From JAZQNC01 sp045536155 (GTDB lineage Bacteria; Bacillota; Clostridia; Oscillospirales; CAG-272): a DNA stretch of 12,605 nucleotides. The first letter of the stretch is position 1, and each line of letters begins with the position of its first letter. This document shows positions 1 through 5,574 of the stretch, piece by piece. Under the pieces are notes generated by a model that worked only from the letters and a program-made list of their open reading frames with translations, was not told the DNA's origin and searched no databases. The stretch is from positions 1-12,605 of the forward strand of contig JAZSMZ010000038.1 in the NCBI GenBank assembly GCA_045536155.1, read 5' to 3'. Position numbers and translations under genes: made by a program.

Positions 1-417
1 GGGCATAACTGCAAGGCAGCCGTCGATACCCATAAGGTGTGCGGGAGTGTGGAGAGGAGCAAAGTCTACACAGAGACGGAGCTTTTCCATAACCTCGGGA
101 GTTACGAGAGCGCTTTCAAAGAAGTAGGGACCGCCGTGAACTACGCGGTGACCGACAGCTTCGATCTCGCTCATGTCCTTGATGCATCCGAGTTCGGGAT
201 CGGTGAGATAGTCAACAACGATCTTGGTTGCAACAGAGTGATTGGGCATCTCAATGTCCTTCTTGTGCTTTTCGCCCTTTTCGCCGAGACGGTGCTCAAT
301 ACGTCCGTCAATACCGATGCGTTCGCAAATACCCTTTGCAAGAACTTCTTCAGTTGCGGTGTCAAAAAGCTGATATTTGAGGGACGAGCTTCCTGCATTA
401 ACAACAAGTACCTTCAT
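1..417 (-). CDS. ackA: Acetate kinase, N-terminal 139 residues (gene runs off the left edge)
   Basis: Acetate kinase interconverts acetate + ATP and acetyl phosphate + ADP in the cytoplasm, usually as the last, ATP-yielding step of fermentation with phosphotransacetylase. The minus-strand translation starts MKVLVVNAGSSSLKYQLF, the family's N-terminal phosphate-binding signature (NAGSSS at residues 7-12). The second signature GHRVVHGG lies at residues 89-96 and includes Arg91, and His123 sits in APLHTPAH; both positions are conserved active-site residues in the family. Full-length AckA is about 400 residues, so roughly one third is present. The ATG at 415-417 has a strong Shine-Dalgarno (CGGAGGA, plus-strand 429-435) about 11 bases upstream. 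The usual LHNPxN segment reads LHTPAH here. The gene is divergent from tmcAL, and codon use looks typical of a well-expressed gene. Identity is close to certain; only the C-terminal part is unseen. Confidence 0.97.
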   Translation of the reverse strand, partial: MKVLVVNAGSSSLKYQLFDTATEEVLAKGICERIGIDGRIEHRLGEKGEKHKKDIEMPNHSVATKIVVDYLTDPELGCIKDMSEIEAVGHRVVHGGPYFFESALVTPEVMEKLRLCVDFAPLHTPAHLMGIDGCLAVMP

Positions 418-471
418 GTGATATATTATCCTCCGTATGTCTATTGAATTGTTTTATGACATATTGTGAAC

Positions 472-500
472 ATTATACATTATAAAAACAAATTTTACAA
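472..500 (-). promoter_or_regulatory. Promoter for ackA (SigA-type)
   Basis: Read on the minus strand, TTGTAA (495-500) and a perfect TATAAT (472-477) are separated by exactly 17 bases. This predicts transcription starting near 465 and a leader of roughly 45-50 bases containing the CGGAGGA ribosome binding site. It is the best match in the 121-base divergent intergenic region. Assigned from sequence only. Confidence 0.75.
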
Positions 501-527
501 GAGAAAGTTAAAAAGTTTTCACATTAT

Positions 528-533
528 TATAAA
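528..533 (+). promoter_or_regulatory. Possible -10 element of tmcAL placed for a leaderless transcript
   Basis: TATAAA lies six bases before the tmcAL ATG at 539. If it is the -10 element, transcription would start at or next to the A of the ATG, and the mRNA would be leaderless. This would fit the absence of any Shine-Dalgarno sequence upstream. No good -35 is seen at 16-18 bases; the nearest is GTTAAA at 507-512, with a 15-base spacer. The whole region is AT-rich, so a chance match is quite possible. Confidence 0.3.
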
Positions 534-538
534 ATTAT

Positions 539-1684
539 ATGAAAGTAATAGCCATTATTTGTGAATATAACCCCTTCCACAAGGGCCATAAAAGACAAAT
601 CAATATTATCCGCGACGCTTTTGGTGCCGACAGTGTGATTTTATCGCTTATGAGCGGAAACTGGGTCCAGCGCGGAGAGGCGGCAGTCTGCGATAAATAC
701 GCACGCGCAAAAGCCGCAGTTAAATGCGGATCGGATATCGTTCTCGAACTGCCGTTTCCCTGGTCATCGGGATGTGCCGAGCATTTTGCACGCGCGTCTG
801 TTGAAATATTGAATTCTGTCGGAAATGTAGACTATCTTTGCTTCGGATGCGAGAGCTTCAAGCTTGAAAAGCTTGCCTTAACAGCAGACCGCGTTTTGAG
901 CGACGAATATACTGATGAGCTGGCCGCACTTCGCTCAAATTGCCCGCAGAGCTCTGATATTTTACTGAGATGTGAAGCTTATCAAAAGCTTTACGGTGAA
1001 AATCTTGCAGATAGCCCGAATGACATTCTTGCGCTCGAATATATGAAGGCCCTTAAACTAACGTCCGGTAAAATAGCACCTTTTCCCATTCTTCGTAGAG
1101 GCGTTTATACCGCTACCGAGTCGCGAAAAATGCTTAAAAACCGTGATTTAGATGCGTTGCGCGAGATGATGCCTAAATGTGCTTTCGACACGCTTTGCAA
1201 TGAGAGCACTCCCAATACAGAAACATACGGAAATGCGCTTATATCGCATTTGAGGCTGTTTGACGGCGATATAACACTGTATGAGGATTGCACGGGCGGA
1301 CTTGGTGAAAGACTGTTGAAATGCGCGGCAGAATGCAGAGATTATGATGATTTTGTTACGCTCTGCTCGACTAAAAAATATACCGATGCAAAGATACGCC
1401 GAGCCTGCTTAAATTCGCTTCTTGGCATAAATCGCGATATCCTGCTTGCTTCTCCCGCATATACTACCTTGCTTGCTCTGTCACAAAATGGAAGGGAAGC
1501 GCTTAACAGGATGAACGGCGATTTTATCGTCACAAAGCCCGCGCATATAACAAAGCGCCTTGCAGACAATGAAAAGATCGCCGCGCAATATGCGATGTCA
1601 GCTAAGGCTGAGGCACTATATGCTCTTTTGCAAAGAAAGCCATCGGGCGATTTTATAAAAAAGAGCCCGTACATTGTAAAATAA
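539..1684 (+). CDS. tmcAL: tRNA(Met) cytidine acetate ligase TmcAL (YlbM family)
   Basis: TmcAL forms N4-acetylcytidine at the wobble position (C34) of elongator tRNA-Met. It activates free acetate with ATP to acetyl-adenylate and transfers the acetyl group to the base, unlike the acetyl-CoA-dependent TmcA. The 381-aa product begins MKVIAIICEYNPFHKGH, the family's N-terminus, with the nucleotidyltransferase HxGH motif at residues 14-17. Other family segments are SGNWVQRGE (39-47), LPFPWSSGCAEHFA (71-84) and SPNDILALEYMKAL (159-172). It is slightly shorter than the roughly 400-415 residues common in Bacillus. ATG 539 is chosen because the conserved protein starts exactly there, although no Shine-Dalgarno sequence precedes it. 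It is divergent from ackA, whose product handles the same substrate, acetate. I saw no strong terminator after it. Identity is secure; efficiency of translation initiation is uncertain. Confidence 0.95.
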   Translation: MKVIAIICEYNPFHKGHKRQINIIRDAFGADSVILSLMSGNWVQRGEAAVCDKYARAKAAVKCGSDIVLELPFPWSSGCAEHFARASVEILNSVGNVDYLCFGCESFKLEKLALTADRVLSDEYTDELAALRSNCPQSSDILLRCEAYQKLYGENLADSPNDILALEYMKALKLTSGKIAPFPILRRGVYTATESRKMLKNRDLDALREMMPKCAFDTLCNESTPNTETYGNALISHLRLFDGDITLYEDCTGGLGERLLKCAAECRDYDDFVTLCSTKKYTDAKIRRACLNSLLGINRDILLASPAYTTLLALSQNGREALNRMNGDFIVTKPAHITKRLADNEKIAAQYAMSAKAEALYALLQRKPSGDFIKKSPYIVK

Positions 1685-1747
1685 CGTCGCTTATGCATAT
1701 GAAATTTGAATTTTGAAAAAAATTAACAAAGACGTTCGGACTATCGC

Positions 1748-1776
1748 TTGACAGGCTACACAATGTATGGTATTAT
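1748..1776 (+). promoter_or_regulatory. Promoter for the 103-aa protein gene
   Basis: A perfect -35 TTGACA (1748-1753) is followed after 17 bases by TATTAT (1771-1776), which merges into a further AT-rich run. Transcription would start near 1783, giving a leader of about 45 bases before ATG 1826. Confidence 0.75.
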
Positions 1777-1825
1777 ATAATATGTATTTAATTTTGTAAG
1801 AATAATTGTTTATGGAGATGATATA

Positions 1826-2137
1826 ATGGCAGCGATACTTGATAAAGGTCAATATTACATGTATAGAGGCAAGCCGTTGGTGCGTGAGAAAAACGCCATC
1901 TGTTACGGCGATATGTCCGATAAATACATTATGTTTATGATAATTCTGTCGAACACTACGATTGAAAGCAATGTACCCGGTCAGAGCTACGAGGTGCCTG
2001 ATAAGATCCTTGTACAGATACTCAGCACCGATACCACGAAGCCCGCTCACGAGCGTATTGAAAAGCAGTTCGAAAAGCACGGCCTTTTTGAGGCTATGGA
2101 TATCGGACTCATCTGGCTTGATAAGCTCAATAAATAA
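1826..2137 (+). CDS. Conserved-looking 103-aa protein of unknown function
   Basis: I do not recognise a characterised family. The product is small, soluble-looking and slightly charged, with no signal peptide and no clear membrane span. Residues 36-43 (IMFMIILS) form a short hydrophobic strand rather than a helix long enough to cross a membrane. The pattern MAAILDKGQYYMYRGKPLVR, then DMSDKYIMFMIILS, VPDKILVQILSTD and IGLIWLDK near the end, suggests a compact alpha/beta domain of alternating strands. ATG 1826 has an SD (GGAG, 1814-1817) eight bases upstream. The gene has its own TTGACA promoter and a strong intrinsic terminator ten bases after the stop, so it is expressed alone. Its consensus promoter and terminator argue for a real and probably abundantly transcribed gene. 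Resemblance to small uncharacterised clostridial proteins is only a recollection; no function is proposed. Confidence 0.85.
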   Translation: MAAILDKGQYYMYRGKPLVREKNAICYGDMSDKYIMFMIILSNTTIESNVPGQSYEVPDKILVQILSTDTTKPAHERIEKQFEKHGLFEAMDIGLIWLDKLNK

Positions 2138-2147
2138 AATTATTAAA

Positions 2148-2189
2148 ACGCACACGGATATTTAAAAGGTCTTCCGATGTGCGTTTTTT
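2148..2189 (+). terminator. Intrinsic terminator after the 103-aa protein gene
   Basis: ACGCACA (2148-2154) pairs with TGTGCGT (2178-2184), and the adjoining CGGA (2155-2158) pairs with TCCG (2173-2176), leaving A2177 as a one-base bulge. This makes an 11-bp stem with a loop of about 14 bases. It runs directly into six T residues (2184-2189), the classical Rho-independent form. Position and strength isolate this transcript from the lipoprotein gene. Confidence 0.88.
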
Positions 2190-2203
2190 GAGCATGAGAT
2201 ATG

Positions 2204-2232
2204 TTGACAAAACAGGCATATTGTATTATAAT
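2204..2232 (+). promoter_or_regulatory. Promoter for the DUF3048 lipoprotein gene
   Basis: A fully consensus SigA-type promoter: TTGACA (2204-2209), a 17-base spacer and TATAAT (2227-2232). Transcription would start near 2239, leaving a leader of about 90 bases. The leader contains a small palindrome (ATGAT-TC-ATCAT, 2296-2307) shortly before the AAGGAG ribosome binding site (2315-2320); I cannot assign it a role. Confidence 0.85.
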
Positions 2233-2328
2233 ACTATGTGTTGTATATTCCAATAATTACAGCTGATTGGCGTATCAAAACGGATTATTGCATCAATGAT
2301 TCATCATGATTTTTAAGGAGAAACCGTT

Positions 2329-3552
2329 GTGAATAGTAAGCTTGTGAGATTTATTTTGTTGCTTTTAGTTTCTTTGATGATTATTACCTCTTTTGCTTCA
2401 TGCGGCAGCGATAACTCAAATGACGATCAGACTGATGATCAGTCCACATCAGATATTACGACTGAAAATGAAACTACCGTCGAAGAAGTAACCGAAGAGG
2501 AAACGACTGTAGCTGAAGATACTACCGAAGAAACAGTTGAAGAAACAACAGAAGAAACAACTGAAGAAGTTGAAGAAACTACTTCTGAGTTTGACGAAGG
2601 CGTTTACAGCCGTCTCACCGGACTTCCCACAACTGCCGAAATATACGGTCAGCGTCCCGTGGGCGTGATGATCAATAACCTTAAAAAGAGCTTGCCCCAG
2701 TGGGGACTCAGCGAGGCAGGCGTAATATATGAATGCATGGTAGAAGGCTTTGTCACCCGTCTTTACGCTATCTTTGATGATATGCCAAGTAAGGGCGTTA
2801 TCGGTTCGGTTCGCTCCGCGCGTGAATATTTTATGGATTTTGCGGCAAATCATAATGCATTGTTCGTTCATGCAGGCGGCTCTGCCGAGGCATACAGCCA
2901 GATCAAGATTCGCAATATCAACAATCTCGACTTTGTCAATATGTACGACCTCAATAAGTACTGGTACCGCGATGCCGACCGCAGACAGAACATGGGTTAT
3001 GAGCATAGCCTTATGACCACAGGCGAGCTTATTTCGGCGGCAATCGAATATAAGGGCTATAATACCGAGATCTCCGAATCGTTTGAGTCCAGCTTTAAAT
3101 TCTACGATTATGCATCAGGCGAAACAAAGGATATGAGCGATGCAGGCAGTGCTGCTCACGTTGTTGTTAAGTATCATTCCGTTCACTCGCCCGAGTTTAT
3201 TTATAATCCCGAGACCGATACATATACCAGAACGCAGTACACCGGTATAGTTCACGTCGATGCAAAAACTGAAGAGCCTCTTGAGTTTACAAACGTTCTT
3301 CTTCTCTCTCTTGCACACAAAGATTTAAATGACGAGCTTCTCCATATAAGTGTTGATTCTACAGGAAGCGGAGAAGGCTATTATATCACCGGCGGTAAGT
3401 ATGTAAAGATCCGTTGGGAAAAGGCAACACAGGATACTCCCATGAAGCTTTACTGTGAAGACGGAACTCCTCTTGTTATGAATTGCGGAAAGACATTTGT
3501 AAACATTGTTAGCCCGACAGTATTCAAGAGATGCGAGCTTGACAAGAAATAA
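2329..3552 (+). CDS. DUF3048 (YerB-type) lipoprotein with Thr/Glu-rich stalk
   Basis: The product is a secreted, membrane-anchored lipoprotein of the DUF3048/YerB family; its biochemical function is not established. Residues 1-24 form a lipoprotein signal peptide (basic start, Leu-rich core) ending in SFASC, with Cys25 as the lipidation site. Phe at -3 makes the lipobox slightly atypical. Residues 26-90 are a low-complexity Asp/Thr/Glu stalk. The N-terminal DUF3048 domain spans about 93-240, with RPVGVMINN (109-117), LSEAGVIYE (127-135), IGSVRSARE (158-166) and HAGGSAEAY (181-189). The C-terminal family domain spans about 257-400. The start is GTG 2329, supported by AAGGAG eight bases upstream; the signal peptide begins there with no spare sequence. 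The length of 407 aa is a little above the usual 330-360, explained by the stalk. It has a consensus promoter and is followed by a hairpin. Family assignment is strong. Confidence 0.92.
   Translation: MNSKLVRFILLLLVSLMIITSFASCGSDNSNDDQTDDQSTSDITTENETTVEEVTEEETTVAEDTTEETVEETTEETTEEVEETTSEFDEGVYSRLTGLPTTAEIYGQRPVGVMINNLKKSLPQWGLSEAGVIYECMVEGFVTRLYAIFDDMPSKGVIGSVRSAREYFMDFAANHNALFVHAGGSAEAYSQIKIRNINNLDFVNMYDLNKYWYRDADRRQNMGYEHSLMTTGELISAAIEYKGYNTEISESFESSFKFYDYASGETKDMSDAGSAAHVVVKYHSVHSPEFIYNPETDTYTRTQYTGIVHVDAKTEEPLEFTNVLLLSLAHKDLNDELLHISVDSTGSGEGYYITGGKYVKIRWEKATQDTPMKLYCEDGTPLVMNCGKTFVNIVSPTVFKRCELDKK
2449..2598 (+). repeat. Low-complexity (Thr/Glu-rich) coding repeat in the lipoprotein stalk
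   Basis: The segment encodes residues 41-90, a run of irregular ETT/EET units with almost no hydrophobic residues. At DNA level it is a degenerate GAAGAAACA-like repeat, and units differ by silent and conservative changes. Such a stretch is expected to be disordered and acidic, holding the folded domain away from the membrane through the cell wall. It may vary in length between strains by repeat slippage. Confidence 0.7.
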
Positions 3553-3566
3553 TTTACATAATACAA

Positions 3567-3597
3567 AGGGGCGGTGTGACCTTATGTCATCGCCCCT
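3567..3597 (+). terminator. Probable transcription terminator after the lipoprotein gene
   Basis: AGGGGCGGTG (3567-3576) pairs with the reverse strand of CATCGCCCCT (3588-3597): ten pairs including one G-T, very GC-rich at the base. The inner TGAC/GTCA could extend or compete. It starts 15 bases after the lipoprotein stop. The downstream tail is only moderately U-rich (TCTAAGTATTATTAT), so termination may be partial and some read-through into asnB is possible. Confidence 0.6.
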
Positions 3598-3648
3598 CTA
3601 AGTATTATTATAAGCAATTTTTTAGTTAAAAATCATGCCGAAAGGAAT

Positions 3649-3691
3649 TGCAAAAGCGCGGATTTTCACGATAAAAATCGCTGCTTTTGCA
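3649..3691. repeat. Large inverted repeat immediately upstream of asnB
   Basis: TGCAAAAGC (3649-3657) is perfectly complementary to GCTTTTGCA (3683-3691). Inside it, GATTTT (3661-3666) pairs with AAAATC (3674-3679), leaving a small internal loop and a 7-base apical loop. The structure ends 16 bases before the asnB ATG at 3708, and no T-run follows, so it is not an ordinary terminator for either strand. It could be an operator palindrome or an mRNA hairpin in the leader. A weak promoter-like pair (TTGCAA 3648-3653 and GATAAA 3670-3675, 16-base spacer) is embedded in it, which would favour the operator reading. Confidence 0.65.
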
Positions 3692-3707
3692 TAGTAAAAA
3701 CAACAAA

Positions 3708-5555
3708 ATGTGCGGATTTGCAGGATTTACATCCAAACTTGAAAACAAAGCCGAATATTTGAAAAAGATGACCGATCGAATTGTCCATCGCGGTCCCGAC
3801 ATGGATGGTGAGTATATATCTCCCGACGGAGAGGTTGCACTCGGATTTCGCCGACTCAGCATTATTGATTTAAGCGAAGCAGGACGCCAGCCGATGGTCA
3901 GCGACGATGGTGAGTGTGCCATCGTTTTCAACGGCGAGATATACAATTTCATGTCTCTTCGTGCCGATCTCGAAGCAAAGGGACACACCTTTAAAGGCAG
4001 AAGCGACAGCGAAGTTTTGCTTGAAGGATACAGAGAGTATAAAGAGGGCATAGTTGACCGTCTTCGCGGTATGTTTGCATTCGTTATATATGATCGTGAT
4101 CGCAATATCCTTTTCGGCGCGCGCGATTTCTTCGGAATCAAGCCCTTTTACTACACCCGTCTTACCGATGGCGGCTTTGCGTTCGGATCTGAGATAAAAT
4201 CTTTTCTTGATTGCCCGGGATTTGAAAAACGCTTGAACGAAGAAGCTATACGCCCCTATCTGACCTTCCAGTATTCAGCAACCGAAGAAACCTTCTTTAA
4301 AGGCGTTTTCAAGCTCCCCCCTGCGCACTGTTTTTGCTACGATATCAAGAGCGGCGAAATGAATATCCGCCGTTATTGGGATGTCGATTTTAAATCGGAT
4401 GACGTTTCCTTTGAAGAATGCGCTGAAAAGCTTGATGAGGTTATCAACGAATCGGTAAGAGCTCACCGTATTGCAGACGTTAAAGTCGGTGCGTTTTTGA
4501 GCGGAGGAGTCGATTCCAGCTATATCACTGCGGCTATGATGCCCGATAAGACCTTCTCGGTCGGATTCGACTACCACAATTTCAACGAAACAAACTATGC
4601 CGCCGAGCTTTCAGATATCCTCGGCATACAGAATTACCGACGCATGCTTACTGCCGATGAGTGCTTTGATGCCCTCGGCGATATCCAGTATCATATGGAC
4701 GAGCCGCAATCCAATCCTTCATCTATCCCGCTTTATTTCCTCGCGCGCCTTGCCGCCGAACACGTAACAGTTGTCCTTTCGGGCGAGGGTGCGGATGAAA
4801 TTTACGCCGGTTACGAGGATTACAATGAAACTCCCATGATGCGAAAATATAAGCGCATTCCCGCACCTCTTCGCCTTGCCGCAGCAAGAGCGGCAAAGAA
4901 GATGCCCTATTTCAAGGGTCATGATTTTATGATCAAGTGCAGCGGACGACCCGAGGAGTATTTTATCGGTCAGGCGCACGTATTTGACGAAAATGAGGCA
5001 AAAAACGTCCTCAAAGGTATCTATAAAAACGGCAAAACTCCCCTTGAGATTGCCGCACCCATATACGATAGGGTAACAGACTGCGACGAGCTTATCAAAA
5101 AGCAGTATCTCGATCTGAATTTGTGGATGCCCGGTGATATACTTCTCAAGGCAGACAAGATGTCGATGGCCTCGTCGCTCGAATTGCGAGTACCTTTCCT
5201 TGACCGTGAGGTAATGGCTCATGCCCAGACTATTCCGTCAAGTTACAAGATAAACGGAATTAATACGAAATACGTTCTCCGTGCGGCTGCTAATATGACG
5301 GTTCCCGACGATTGGGCTAACCGTCCCAAAAAGGGATTCCCGGTGCCGATTCGCTATTGGTTTGCCGAAGACAAATACTACAACTTTGTTGCCGAGTACT
5401 TCAATGCAGACTTTGCATCCGATTTTTTCGATACCGCTTACCTTATGAAGCTGCTTTATGATCATAAGGCACAAAAGGCTAATAACGGACGTAAGATATA
5501 CACCGCCTTGACCTTCCTTATCTGGTACAAGCGCTTCTTCATTGACGAAAAATAA
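3708..5555 (+). CDS. asnB: Asparagine synthetase (glutamine-hydrolysing), AsnB/AsnH type
   Basis: This is a two-domain amidotransferase. The N-terminal Ntn domain frees ammonia from glutamine, and the C-terminal domain uses ATP to adenylate a carboxylate and amidate it. Classically this turns L-Asp into L-Asn. Relatives called AsnH or AsnB amidate D-Asp or diaminopimelate in cell-wall precursors. With the start at ATG 3708 the product is 615 aa and begins MCGFAGF, so Cys2 becomes the N-terminal nucleophile; an upstream in-frame TTG (3687) would bury it and is rejected. Landmarks are HRGPD (27-31), NGEIYN (75-80), FGSEIKS (159-165), the PP-loop SGGVDSS (265-271), DEPQSNPSS (331-339) and SGEGADEIYAGY (358-369). 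All catalytic motifs look intact. No Shine-Dalgarno sequence is visible just upstream; a long inverted repeat occupies that place. It leads a tandem with the ATP-grasp and MurE-like genes (19 and 29-base gaps), which favours a cell-wall substrate over free aspartate, by inference. Confidence 0.93.
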   Translation: MCGFAGFTSKLENKAEYLKKMTDRIVHRGPDMDGEYISPDGEVALGFRRLSIIDLSEAGRQPMVSDDGECAIVFNGEIYNFMSLRADLEAKGHTFKGRSDSEVLLEGYREYKEGIVDRLRGMFAFVIYDRDRNILFGARDFFGIKPFYYTRLTDGGFAFGSEIKSFLDCPGFEKRLNEEAIRPYLTFQYSATEETFFKGVFKLPPAHCFCYDIKSGEMNIRRYWDVDFKSDDVSFEECAEKLDEVINESVRAHRIADVKVGAFLSGGVDSSYITAAMMPDKTFSVGFDYHNFNETNYAAELSDILGIQNYRRMLTADECFDALGDIQYHMDEPQSNPSSIPLYFLARLAAEHVTVVLSGEGADEIYAGYEDYNETPMMRKYKRIPAPLRLAAARAAKKMPYFKGHDFMIKCSGRPEEYFIGQAHVFDENEAKNVLKGIYKNGKTPLEIAAPIYDRVTDCDELIKKQYLDLNLWMPGDILLKADKMSMASSLELRVPFLDREVMAHAQTIPSSYKINGINTKYVLRAAANMTVPDDWANRPKKGFPVPIRYWFAEDKYYNFVAEYFNADFASDFFDTAYLMKLLYDHKAQKANNGRKIYTALTFLIWYKRFFIDEK

Positions 5556-5574
5556 TTTATAGAGAAAGACTGTT

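Noticed and set aside
37..447. Plus-strand open frame of 136 codons at the left end
   Set aside because: It lies antisense to ackA, whose minus-strand translation carries clear acetate kinase signatures, promoter and RBS.
1691..2155. Minus-strand open frame of 154 codons opposite the 103-aa gene
   Set aside because: It runs through the plus-strand promoter and ends of the small gene, and has no convincing protein character; the plus-strand gene has promoter, SD and terminator.
3687..3707. TTG 3687 as start of the asparagine synthetase, giving seven extra residues
   Set aside because: Glutamine amidotransferases of this class need Cys at position 2 exposed as the N-terminus; only ATG 3708 gives Met-Cys-Gly. 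The TTG also lies within the hairpin arm and lacks an SD.
3553..3707. T-box or other amino-acid riboswitch upstream of asnB
   Set aside because: I found no T-box consensus (TGGNACCGCG-like) and no anti-terminator pairing; only a terminator-like hairpin and a separate inverted repeat.
3626..4141. Minus-strand open frame of 171 codons over the 5' part of asnB
   Set aside because: It is a shadow frame; the plus strand there encodes intact, motif-bearing asparagine synthetase.
4719..5222. Minus-strand open frame of 167 codons inside asnB
   Set aside because: No RBS or recognisable protein features, and it is fully covered by the conserved synthetase domain on the other strand.
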